Shown one piece after another: positions 1 through 7,547 of a stretch of 37,817 nucleotides of DNA (position 1 is its first letter; each line of letters begins with the position of its first letter). Location of the stretch: the NCBI GenBank assembly GCA_011390615.1, contig JAABSB010000008.1:1-37817 (forward strand), in the 5' to 3' direction. The stretch is from Desulfotignum sp. (GTDB taxonomy: Bacteria > Desulfobacterota > Desulfobacteria > Desulfobacterales > Desulfobacteraceae). Both the position numbers and the translations under genes were made by a program. The notes under the pieces were generated by a model that worked only from the letters and a program-made list of their open reading frames with translations, did not search any database and had not been told where the DNA came from.

Positions 1-1
1 G

Positions 2-448
2 TCGTTCAAGGAAACAGTGGAAAAGGAGAAAAATTCTTTTTCAATCGGAAAGGCCCATGTGGTCGAGACAGGCAGGGATATTACCATCATTTCCTGGGGT
101 GCCATGATGAGAGATACCATCAAGGCGGTGGAAGCGGTGAAATCCAAAACCGGTTTTCAACCGGAAATTATTGATTTGTTAACCATTTCCCCCATGGATG
201 TGGACACCATTGTGACCTCTGTCAAAAAGACCGGCCGGTGCGTGGTGGTCCAGGAGGCCCAGCAGTCCTTCGGCCCGGCATCGGAAATCATCGCAGTGAT
301 CAATGACCAGGCCCTGATGTACCTGGAGGCACCGGTGAAGCGCGTGACCATGTATGATGTGGTCATGCCCCTGTTTGCCAGAGAAAAGTTTTATCTGCCA
401 AAGGTTTCCGACATCGACCAGGCCATCACAGAGACCTTGCATTTTTAA
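2..448 (+). CDS. 2-oxoacid dehydrogenase E1 component, beta subunit (C-terminal part, cut by window edge)
   Basis: The reading frame is open from the first bases of the window, so this is the 3' part of a gene that starts upstream. The 149 visible residues match the transketolase C-terminal domain of E1 beta subunits: an IISWGAM strand, then EIIDLLTISPMD, VVVQEAQQSFGPASEI and APVKRVTMYDVVMPL. E1 beta works with E1 alpha and thiamine diphosphate to decarboxylate a 2-oxoacid and hand the acyl group to lipoyl-E2. The E2 start codon follows the stop by 10 bases, with the Shine-Dalgarno sequence AAGGAG next to this gene's stop, so the genes are one operon. Pyruvate is the likeliest substrate, but the fragment cannot exclude acetoin or branched-chain oxoacids. 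Confidence 0.9.
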   Translation, partial: SFKETVEKEKNSFSIGKAHVVETGRDITIISWGAMMRDTIKAVEAVKSKTGFQPEIIDLLTISPMDVDTIVTSVKKTGRCVVVQEAQQSFGPASEIIAVINDQALMYLEAPVKRVTMYDVVMPLFAREKFYLPKVSDIDQAITETLHF

Positions 449-458
449 GGAGAAACCC

Positions 459-1889
459 ATGTATGAGTTCAAACTGCCGGACCTGGGGGAGGGCATCCAG
501 GAAGGGGAACTGCTTGTGTGGCATGTGCAGGAAAAAGACCTGATAAAGGAAGATGATCCGCTGTGCGATATGGAAACCGACAAGGCTGCCGTGACTATCC
601 CTTCCCCGAAAACCGGGGTAATCTTCACACTCGGGGCCCAGCCCGGGGATATGGTCCAGGTGGGCCAGGTGCTGGTGACCATTGAGACAGAAGAATCCAC
701 TGAGACCGGTACCCCAAAGGCTGATGCTACGTCATCCAGGGTGCCGGACAAAGAGGGGAGGAATAAAAAAGGGCGGAACAAGGAAGAAACCAATCAGGAC
801 AGCCAGGACTTCAAAGCTGCTGATACGTCAGCAGATAATCAGAGCTCCCAGGCCCGGGCGATTGCCGCACCGGCTGTGCGGCGCCTGGCAAGAGAAATGG
901 ATATCGATATCAACCAGGTGCCGGCCACCGGCCCCGGGGGGCGGGTCACGGCGGATGATCTGTTAAAATATGACACCCATGGTACTGATACCGGGGGGGG
1001 GTCAAAGGGTAAAGAGGGTGCGGCAAAACAACCGGAGGAAACAGCCGAATCCGTTGAAAGCAGAACCGCTGCCAGGGATGCAGGTGCGAAAAAAGATATG
1101 GCCCCGACATCCAGTATTCCGTTTCTGACCCTGTCGCCGTTGCCGGATTTTACGGCCCAGGGCCCTGTGGAAAAAATTCCCATGCGCTCTGTGCGGAAAA
1201 AAACCGCTGCCAGGACCGTGACATCCTCTATTCTGGTGCCCCATGTAGCCCACATGGATGAAGCAGATGTCACGGAACTGGAAACCCTGCGCCGGGCATA
1301 TAATGACAAAACAGACGGCCGACACGATTATGATGACACAAAGGAACAAAACGGGCATCTGACGTTGATGGCTTTTGTGATCAAGGCGGTAGCCGGCCTG
1401 CTCAAAAAATATCCGGCATTCAATGCCAGTGTGGATACAGACAGCATGCAGATCATCCATAAAAAGTTTTTTCACATCGGATTTGCTGCAGACACCCCCA
1501 GGGGACTTCTGGTGCCGGTGATTCAGGATGCTGACCAGCACAGCCTGGCAACCCTGGGGATGCGCATCCGGCATTTGGCACAACAGGCGAAAAAAGGTGA
1601 GATCCAGGTGGAGAACCTGACCGGCGGGACTTTTTCCGTGACCAATGTGGGGGCCATCGGCGGTACCCATGTGCTGCCCATCATCAATTATCCGGAATCT
1701 GCTATTCTGGGCATGGGCCGGGTGGTGAAAAAACCGGTGGTGAAAGACGATGAGATCAAGATACGCCTAATGCTGTCCCTGACCCTGTGCTTTGACCACC
1801 GGGTGGCGGACGGTGCCCAGGCAGCCAGGTTTGTCAGGGATCTTGTCGAGATGCTGGAAGATCCCATGGTTTTCATGGCACATATCTGA
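459..1889 (+). CDS. Dihydrolipoamide acyltransferase, E2 core of a 2-oxoacid dehydrogenase complex
   Basis: A 476-residue E2 with the full domain order. The lipoyl domain covers residues 1-75, with the lipoylated lysine in ETDKAAV at Lys42. A peripheral-subunit-binding domain lies near residues 125-170 (AAPAVRRLAREM, then ATGPGGRVTADDLL). A charged Ala/Gly/Glu-rich linker follows, then the catalytic acyltransferase domain with DHRVADG (His447, Asp451). The start is ATG 459 because it has AAGGAG seven bases upstream and begins directly with the lipoyl domain; the frame is open further upstream but inside E1 beta. It transfers the acyl group from E1 to CoA and forms the core of the complex. There is one lipoyl domain only. 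E1 beta, E3 and a lipoate-ligase-like gene flank it. Confidence 0.94.
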   Translation: MYEFKLPDLGEGIQEGELLVWHVQEKDLIKEDDPLCDMETDKAAVTIPSPKTGVIFTLGAQPGDMVQVGQVLVTIETEESTETGTPKADATSSRVPDKEGRNKKGRNKEETNQDSQDFKAADTSADNQSSQARAIAAPAVRRLAREMDIDINQVPATGPGGRVTADDLLKYDTHGTDTGGGSKGKEGAAKQPEETAESVESRTAARDAGAKKDMAPTSSIPFLTLSPLPDFTAQGPVEKIPMRSVRKKTAARTVTSSILVPHVAHMDEADVTELETLRRAYNDKTDGRHDYDDTKEQNGHLTLMAFVIKAVAGLLKKYPAFNASVDTDSMQIIHKKFFHIGFAADTPRGLLVPVIQDADQHSLATLGMRIRHLAQQAKKGEIQVENLTGGTFSVTNVGAIGGTHVLPIINYPESAILGMGRVVKKPVVKDDEIKIRLMLSLTLCFDHRVADGAQAARFVRDLVEMLEDPMVFMAHI

Positions 1890-1915
1890 AACAAATGCAG
1901 TGAAAGGACAGGGCA

Positions 1916-3340
1916 ATGGTTGTGGGAGAAATGATTTATGATACCGATGTGGTGGTCATCGGTGGTGGTCCGGGGGGATATGCCGCTGCCATCCATGCCG
2001 CAGATCTGGGAAAGGATGTGGTGCTGGTGGAAGAAGATGACAAGCTGGGCGGGGTCTGCCTCACCCGGGGGTGCATTCCCTCCAAAACCCTGATCCATGT
2101 GGTGAACACCGCCAACAGTGTCAAAGAGGCCGGGGACATGGGCATTGTGTACAAAGAGATCGGCTTTGATGCCAAAAAGCTGGCCGCATATATCCGGTCC
2201 ACTGTGAAAGATTTGTCCGACGGGGTGGCCCGGCTGGTGGAAAACCGCGACATTGAACTGGTTAACGGCCATGCCCGTTTCATCCAATCCGACCAGGTGT
2301 ATGTGGACGGGGCCAACACCATTGTGCGGTTCAAAAATGCGGTCATTGCCACAGGCTCCCGGATCAATGACCTGCCCCAGGGGCTGGAAACAGGATTTGA
2401 CCAGGGGGTATGGACATCGGCACAGGCCCTGGAGGTGCCAGAGATCCCGGAGTCTCTGCTGGTTATCGGCGGCGGGTATATCGGGCTTGAGATCGGCCAG
2501 GCCTATGCCGGGCTGGGCAGCCGGGTGACCCTGGTGGAATTTTCCCCCCAGCTTCTGGCCGCCGCAGACAAGGACCTGGTCCAGGTGGTGCTCAGGCAGT
2601 GCGAAAAGCAGTTTGCAGCCATTTATACCGATTCCCGGGTCACAAAGATCACAAAACAGGACCAGGGGTTCCAGGTGGATATGGCAACCAAAAAAGGGGA
2701 CATCACCCATACCTTTTCCCGGGTGCTGGCCGCCACAGGCCGAAAACCTGACACCGAAGACCTGGGGCTTTCTGCCCTGGGCATTGACATGGATGACACC
2801 GGGCGGATTACTGTTGATGAACAGTGCAGAACCTCTTTGTCCTATATTTTTGCTGTCGGCGATGTGGTGGCAGGACCTGCCCTGGCCCACAAGGCCGGGC
2901 GCCAGGGCAGGGTGGCGGCAGAGGTTATTGCCGGCAAAAAATCGGCCTATGACAATGTCAGTGTGCCGGCGGTATTGTTTACCAGCCCGGAAATCGCCTG
3001 GACCGGTCTGACGGAAACCCGTGCAAAGGAAAAAAAACTTACCGTGAATGTGGGAAAATTTCCCCTCACCGCCCTGGGACGGGCAAAGAGTGTGGACAAA
3101 ACCCGGGGGTTTGTGAAAATTTTGTCAGATCCGGATTCTGAACAGATTCTGGGCATGGCCATTGTGGGGGAGCACGCCTCGGAACTCATTGCAGAAGGAA
3201 ATCTGGCCATCGAGATGGGGGCCTGTCTGGAGGATCTCATCGTCAGCATCCATCCCCACCCCACCTTTTCCGAAGCCATCATGGAAGCGGCGGAAACCGC
3301 CAGGAACGGATCGGTCCACCTGATGAAAAAACGCCGGTGA
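1916..3340 (+). CDS. lpdA: Dihydrolipoyl dehydrogenase (E3)
   Basis: A 474-residue flavoprotein disulfide reductase that reoxidises dihydrolipoamide on E2 and reduces NAD+. It has the N-terminal FAD fold GGGPGGYAAA, the redox-active cysteine pair GGVCLTRGCIPSK (Cys48, Cys53), a second dinucleotide fold VIGGGYIGLEIG, the FAD-contacting AVGDV segment, and the C-terminal HPHPTFSE motif that supplies the catalytic His448-Glu453 pair. Its length is normal for the family. ATG 1916 has AAAGGA nine bases upstream; ATG 1931 is an in-frame alternative with a poorly spaced site. It lies 26 bases after E2 and ends five bases before the next gene, so it belongs to the same transcript. Confidence 0.95.
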   Translation: MVVGEMIYDTDVVVIGGGPGGYAAAIHAADLGKDVVLVEEDDKLGGVCLTRGCIPSKTLIHVVNTANSVKEAGDMGIVYKEIGFDAKKLAAYIRSTVKDLSDGVARLVENRDIELVNGHARFIQSDQVYVDGANTIVRFKNAVIATGSRINDLPQGLETGFDQGVWTSAQALEVPEIPESLLVIGGGYIGLEIGQAYAGLGSRVTLVEFSPQLLAAADKDLVQVVLRQCEKQFAAIYTDSRVTKITKQDQGFQVDMATKKGDITHTFSRVLAATGRKPDTEDLGLSALGIDMDDTGRITVDEQCRTSLSYIFAVGDVVAGPALAHKAGRQGRVAAEVIAGKKSAYDNVSVPAVLFTSPEIAWTGLTETRAKEKKLTVNVGKFPLTALGRAKSVDKTRGFVKILSDPDSEQILGMAIVGEHASELIAEGNLAIEMGACLEDLIVSIHPHPTFSEAIMEAAETARNGSVHLMKKRR

Positions 3341-3344
3341 TGCC

Positions 3345-4013
3345 GTGATATTGGATTCAGCATTGATTTCCACGGTCAAAGACTATGCATTTGACCGGGA
3401 CCTGCTGGCAAAGGCCAAAGAAACCGGGCAACCGGGGGTCGCCGTGTATCTGTTTGCATTCCCGTCCGTGGTGGCGGGCCGGGGCAGTGACCCGGACACT
3501 GAGATCCGGCTGCCTTTGTGCAGGGATGACAACATCCCCGTGTTCCGCAGGAAGGGCGGGGGATGTGCCGTGTTCCTTGATCCCGGCACCCTCATCGTGT
3601 CCATGGCCCTGCCGGCAGAAGGGTTTGCCGGTATCCAGCGCCTGTTCAATTTCTGTAACAATCTGGTGATAAAAGGATGTGCATCCATGGGGCTGACAGG
3701 GATCTGTCAGGACGGGATTTCCGATCTGGTGCTGGAAAACCGCAAGGTGGGCGGTTCCAGCTTCTACCGTTCCAAAGGCCTGGCCTATTACACCGCATCC
3801 CTGCTGGTATCCACCGATCTGGATGCCATGGACCGGTATCTGTTTCATCCCCCAAGAGAGCCTGCTTACCGCAGACACCGGGTTCACAAAGATTTTGTCA
3901 TGCGCCTGGACCAGGCCTTTCCCGGGCTTAGCCCGGCGGACCTGTCTGCTGGATTGCTTAATCACCTGTCATGGACGGCCGGTTTTTCAGCATACGCCAA
4001 AGCCGGGCAATGA
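3345..4013 (+). CDS. Lipoate-protein ligase A-like protein (single catalytic domain)
   Basis: A 222-residue protein of the biotin/lipoate ligase fold. It has the substrate loop VFRRKGGGCAVFLDPG (residues 67-81; RRxSGGGAVxxD in LplA) and a later ENRKVGGSSFYRSKG block in which Lys134 matches the catalytic lysine. LplA enzymes have about 330 residues; this one lacks the C-terminal accessory domain, so it could be a compact ligase, an octanoyl/lipoyl transferase, or need a partner. The start is GTG 3345, four bases after the E3 stop. Its place as last gene of the dehydrogenase operon suggests it lipoylates Lys42 of the E2 encoded upstream. That link is an inference from position. The gene converges with the grpE-like gene, leaving 11 bases between stops. 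Confidence 0.82.
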   Translation: MILDSALISTVKDYAFDRDLLAKAKETGQPGVAVYLFAFPSVVAGRGSDPDTEIRLPLCRDDNIPVFRRKGGGCAVFLDPGTLIVSMALPAEGFAGIQRLFNFCNNLVIKGCASMGLTGICQDGISDLVLENRKVGGSSFYRSKGLAYYTASLLVSTDLDAMDRYLFHPPREPAYRRHRVHKDFVMRLDQAFPGLSPADLSAGLLNHLSWTAGFSAYAKAGQ

Positions 4014-4024
4014 TGAACCACATC

Positions 4025-4486
4025 CTATCCATCGGCATTCAGGACCGTTATCACTTCAGCCTTGCGTATCACAGTGCCATCCTGTTCACTCATATAACCG
4101 GTTTTGAGAATTTCTAGGATGGTTTCATTTTCCAGATCAGGCTGCTTCCGGGTCTCGATGATTTTACAGGTTTCCATGGCCGCTTTGTTGTCAGAGAAAA
4201 GGATCGGAACGATCCCCCGGGAGCTAAGCTGGCGCAGCAGTTTTCGATGCACAGCCCCGATGTTCTTACCCAGTTTTTTTCCGGTTTTGTCCATCTGGTC
4301 CTGTTTGGATGTAACAAAGCGGTCAATATTATCCATTCCGTCCACGATCTCGAAAAGATCTGAAAAGAGCGCTTTTTCCCGTTCTTGAAACTGCATCTCT
4401 TTCTGGGTCAGAGTCTGTTTCAGTTCACTGATCTGCTGTTGAAACAGGATCAGTTTTTGTTTCAGCTGCTGTTTGTCAGAAATCAT
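4025..4486 (-). CDS. GrpE-type nucleotide exchange factor, short form
   Basis: A 153-residue protein with the two parts of GrpE. The N-terminus is a long heptad-rich coiled coil (residues 3-45). Then come DLFEIVDGMDNIDRFV, matching the GrpE DLLPVLDNLERA helix, and a C-terminal beta part ending ETILEILKTGYMSEQDGTVIRKAEVITV, the family signature around QKGYxLxxRVIRPAxVxV. Typical GrpE has 170-200 residues. GrpE releases ADP from Hsp70. It is the last gene of the Hsp70 operon, and its start overlaps the end of the J-like gene by 11 bases, so it is probably dedicated to the Hsp70 at 7544-9886 rather than to housekeeping DnaK. The function is well supported by motifs; the partner is inferred from synteny. 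Confidence 0.82.
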   Translation of the reverse strand: MISDKQQLKQKLILFQQQISELKQTLTQKEMQFQEREKALFSDLFEIVDGMDNIDRFVTSKQDQMDKTGKKLGKNIGAVHRKLLRQLSSRGIVPILFSDNKAAMETCKIIETRKQPDLENETILEILKTGYMSEQDGTVIRKAEVITVLNADG

Positions 4487-4781
4487 TTTTCATCTCAATT
4501 TCAGCCAGGTATTGCAGCGGCACGTTTCGGGGGGCATGTTGCTGTTCAATCTGTTCACAAATGCCTGTCATGTCCTTCATCATGTCATTTTTGATATCTG
4601 TTAGATCAATACAATGTAAAAAATACTGACAGGCCCGGGATGCCGGGTCCAGGAGCAGTTTCTGAGCCCGGGCAATGGTTTGGGCGGAATACTGGCGGGT
4701 GCGCATCGCCTGCCCGACTGCCTGAATAATTTCTTTGTGGGTGGCATGCTGTGTCACCCTGAGAATTTTAAACGGATTCAT
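4476..4781 (-). CDS. J-domain-like protein lacking the HPD motif
   Basis: A 101-residue protein whose first 58 residues follow the J-domain plan: NPFKILRVTQHATHKEIIQAV (helix I and start of helix II; compare DYYEILGVxxxAxxxEIKKAY) and IARAQKLLLDPASRACQYF (helix III; compare INEAYEVLSDPxKRxxYD). Between helices II and III, around residues 28-35, the obligatory His-Pro-Asp is absent and the sequence reads TRQYSAQ. The remainder (60-101) is a charged helix-like tail. It sits between the TPR gene (one base between stop and start) and grpE (11-base overlap). HPD-less J-like proteins usually cannot stimulate Hsp70 ATPase but may still bind a partner. Assignment rests on pattern similarity only. Confidence 0.6.
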   Translation of the reverse strand: MNPFKILRVTQHATHKEIIQAVGQAMRTRQYSAQTIARAQKLLLDPASRACQYFLHCIDLTDIKNDMMKDMTGICEQIEQQHAPRNVPLQYLAEIEMKNDF

Positions 4782-4782
4782 C

Positions 4783-6849
4783 TCACATTCCTTTGCCTGG
4801 ATTCGTCAGTTTGTCATTTATTTTTTCCACAAGATAATGGGTTTCATCCACGGATTCACACGCATCGCGCAATCGGTGAAGCATGATGGTCAAAAACCCT
4901 TTTTCCGGGATAGTGCTGCAAAGCATATCCAGCATGTCTTCCGCTTCTGAAAAAAAGAAGGCTTCCATTTCCGGATATTCCGATTCCAGAACGATATCAG
5001 CTGCCTTTCCCATTTTGTTTTTATACAGGGCATCCAGCATATCATCTTTTTGGATATCAATGAGTGTCAGTTGGAGATTGTACCGTGCGAATTGATTTTC
5101 CGGGTTGATATCCAACGCTTTTTTCAACATTGCAGCCAGCTGCTGATCATTGAATTGATTTTTATTGAATCGTCTGACAGCCAATGTGGCCATGATCGCG
5201 GAAAAGGCCCGGGCCACAGGGGGCGACGGTCTTTTTTCGTAAAGCCATTTCAATACTGTTTCATATTCGGCCAATCTGTCCCCATCATATTTGTCCAGGT
5301 GGTCGGCAAAACGCTGTTCAATGGAGGGTGCCGTCTCGAACAGGGCAGGGGTGGATGAAAAAAAGGGCAGAAATTTTTTTTCTCCGCGTTCCAGGCAGGC
5401 CTGTCCATAGGCTAACCACACCCGTGCCACCGTATATTCAACAAATTCATCCAAAGAAGCGTTGTCTTCGATGATCTGTTCAATCAACGCATGTGCTTTG
5501 TCAACATCTCCTGTCTTCAAGGCATACAGACTTTCCCATGTCCTGGAATATAGCCCCCCGGTTTCCAGATAATGTTCCGGATCTTTGAAAAAATCCCTGT
5601 TTTTGCGGATATCGGACAAGATCTCATCCGAACGACCTGTTATCGCTGCATAAAAGGGGGTACAGATACGGGGGGTGTCGGACCGGGATTCCCGGTACAT
5701 GGTTTCCATGTCTGTGATCAGTTTTTTTTCCACGGCAAACAGGGCAGCTGCCTGCCGGACGGTTGGAGAACCGGTATGACTATCGATGCGCTGCTCTGCC
5801 AGGCGGATCAATTGCTGACGTATCTGCTGTTGTTTTTCCGGGTTGTCACTGTATTTTTCGACAGGGTGTTGATAAAAAATGGCTGTGAACCAGGATTGTA
5901 CCATGGGGTATAAGAAGGTTTCGTTCTTTTCAGCCAGGTGATAACAGGTTTTTGCCTTCAGGACGATGAATTCCAAAGTATTGAAAGCGGTTGCCTGTTC
6001 CAGGAGATCGGCGATTTTTTCATAATCTTCCTGTTCCCACCATATCTCCAGTAACGCGATACTGCAATAATGGTACAGCGTGTCAAAATGGTCTGCCAAT
6101 ACCGATTGGTCCAGCGTACGGGCAATCGTTTTTAATTCCTTTGCACGGCTGCGGATGGTTTCGATATCCGTCCCTTTTTCCAGGGTATGGTACAGAGTGG
6201 AAAAAGCCAGGGACAGAACCTGTATTTTCTGGGGGATCAAAGCATTTATGGGGGTATTGATCTTTTCCCACTGGGTTATGGCTTCGGGATACTGCCCTGT
6301 TTTTGCCATGGCGAATCCATAGTAATAGCAGCCGGTATCATCCAGCGTTTTTGCATTTTGAAAAATGTGTATGGCATGATCTTCATTTCCTGCTTTGACA
6401 TGACACACACCACTGCGGATGCAAAAGTGCTGTTGACCGGTCTTTTGCCATATCTGTTCATACAATGCGGCAGCTGTGACATAATCACCGGATTCTTCGG
6501 CATTTCCGGCGGTATCAAGGATACTGCCCACCTGAATCTGCTGATCCAGTTCCTTTATTTTTTCAGATAATCCCGGATCATCCATTAATTGCTGCGCCTG
6601 GGTAAAACAGGAAATAGCATCCTGTAGTGCATTATTCTTAATGGCGGTGTACCCTTTTTTAACAAGCAGTTTTCCTTTTTCAGACCGGTTCTTTTCCCGG
6701 CAGATATCCAGTTTTTCATCAATGTCTCTGGACGGTGCTTTTTTCCGGGCTTTTTCAAACTCTTTTTCCGCCAGCAGATAATTTTGTGCATCGAACAATT
6801 TGTGTGCCCGATTCAGTATTGTATCTATTTTTTTCTTTTTTCTGGCCAT
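4783..6849 (-). CDS. Large TPR-repeat protein of the Hsp70 operon
   Basis: A 688-residue, probably cytoplasmic protein with no signal peptide or membrane segment. The N-terminus is very basic (KKKKID). Helical TPR-like repeats begin near residue 10 (AHKLFDAQNYLLAEKEFEKARKKA), continue at about 65-90 and 110-200 (DYVTAAALYEQI, AKTGQYPEAITQWEKI), and recur near residue 600 (LKKALDINPENQFARYNLQLTL). The middle is helical and more diverged. TPR proteins are scaffolds that bind peptides, including Hsp70 tails, so it may be a client adaptor or co-chaperone for this Hsp70. It follows the zinc-ribbon gene by two bases and precedes the J-like gene by one. No enzymatic motif is visible. Confidence 0.75.
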   Translation of the reverse strand: MARKKKKIDTILNRAHKLFDAQNYLLAEKEFEKARKKAPSRDIDEKLDICREKNRSEKGKLLVKKGYTAIKNNALQDAISCFTQAQQLMDDPGLSEKIKELDQQIQVGSILDTAGNAEESGDYVTAAALYEQIWQKTGQQHFCIRSGVCHVKAGNEDHAIHIFQNAKTLDDTGCYYYGFAMAKTGQYPEAITQWEKINTPINALIPQKIQVLSLAFSTLYHTLEKGTDIETIRSRAKELKTIARTLDQSVLADHFDTLYHYCSIALLEIWWEQEDYEKIADLLEQATAFNTLEFIVLKAKTCYHLAEKNETFLYPMVQSWFTAIFYQHPVEKYSDNPEKQQQIRQQLIRLAEQRIDSHTGSPTVRQAAALFAVEKKLITDMETMYRESRSDTPRICTPFYAAITGRSDEILSDIRKNRDFFKDPEHYLETGGLYSRTWESLYALKTGDVDKAHALIEQIIEDNASLDEFVEYTVARVWLAYGQACLERGEKKFLPFFSSTPALFETAPSIEQRFADHLDKYDGDRLAEYETVLKWLYEKRPSPPVARAFSAIMATLAVRRFNKNQFNDQQLAAMLKKALDINPENQFARYNLQLTLIDIQKDDMLDALYKNKMGKAADIVLESEYPEMEAFFFSEAEDMLDMLCSTIPEKGFLTIMLHRLRDACESVDETHYLVEKINDKLTNPGKGM

Positions 6850-6851
6850 TA

Positions 6852-7547
6852 CTACTCCATATCAATTCCAATGATTTTGCTGCCTGTATCCGTTTCTAGG
6901 GCTTCCGTTATAATGAGAATCGGTTTCATGGCAACCTGCGTCTGTTTTTTGCTATCCAGGATCGGGTCCATTTCACGATGGGATAACAGGTGTGACAATC
7001 TGGATTCAATACGGTCCAGTCGGGTGTCATTTTCACGAACAGAGGATTTTAGATCTGCCATATATGTTTTCAAAAGGGCACTGTATGCCAAAGTGATTTC
7101 CTGTTTCCGAAGCAGTTCTTGCATCTGGTTCTGATTTTGGGAATCCTTTTCCCGGGATACGTCCGCTGAAAACAGATTCGTCAGAGCGGCATGCTGCCGC
7201 TGCAGCAGATGCTCAACCGTTGACAACCGGTATGTAAAAAAGATAAAAAAAACCGCCAGAACAATTGTCAATACCATCAGGGCCAAAGGCACCAGTCCGG
7301 GATGGCTGCCTGACAAATCGTTTGACTTCAATGCAGCCGTTTTTCGGCCATCAGATATATCCCCGAAGGCGGACCTGTCTTCGGGGGCGGATTCAGGAGC
7401 GGAGGGGGCTGGTTCCGGCGGTTTATTGGACAGACCGTCCAGCAGCCGGAAACAGGTCAGGTCGGAATCACACTGGGGGCAAGTATCCATATTCCCGGGA
7501 ATATGGGTATACTGGCAGACCGGGCATTGGATCCGATCGGTTGTCAC
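6852..7547 (-). CDS. Membrane-anchored zinc-ribbon protein
   Basis: A 231-residue protein with a CPVC...CPQC zinc ribbon at Cys8, Cys11, Cys23 and Cys26, a Pro/Ala/Glu-rich linker (40-60), one hydrophobic segment near 85-105 (GLVPLALMVLTIVLAVFFIFF), then a coiled-coil-like region (110-190) with many Gln/Arg/Leu heptads. The predicted topology puts the ribbon in the cytoplasm and the coiled coil outside, but orientation is not certain. The GTG start overlaps the Hsp70 stop (GTGA), so translation is coupled. The Hsp70 has its own zinc ribbon, so the two proteins may be related in targeting, perhaps recruiting the chaperone to the membrane. No named family was recognised. Confidence 0.72.
   Translation of the reverse strand: MTTDRIQCPVCQYTHIPGNMDTCPQCDSDLTCFRLLDGLSNKPPEPAPSAPESAPEDRSAFGDISDGRKTAALKSNDLSGSHPGLVPLALMVLTIVLAVFFIFFTYRLSTVEHLLQRQHAALTNLFSADVSREKDSQNQNQMQELLRKQEITLAYSALLKTYMADLKSSVRENDTRLDRIESRLSHLLSHREMDPILDSKKQTQVAMKPILIITEALETDTGSKIIGIDME

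Noticed and set aside
1688-2890. 400-codon minus-strand ORF antisense to the E2/E3 genes
   Set aside because: Both sense genes have full family motifs and good ribosome sites. The antisense product is rich in His, Gly and Pro with no domain pattern, as expected of a shadow of a high-GC third-position gene.
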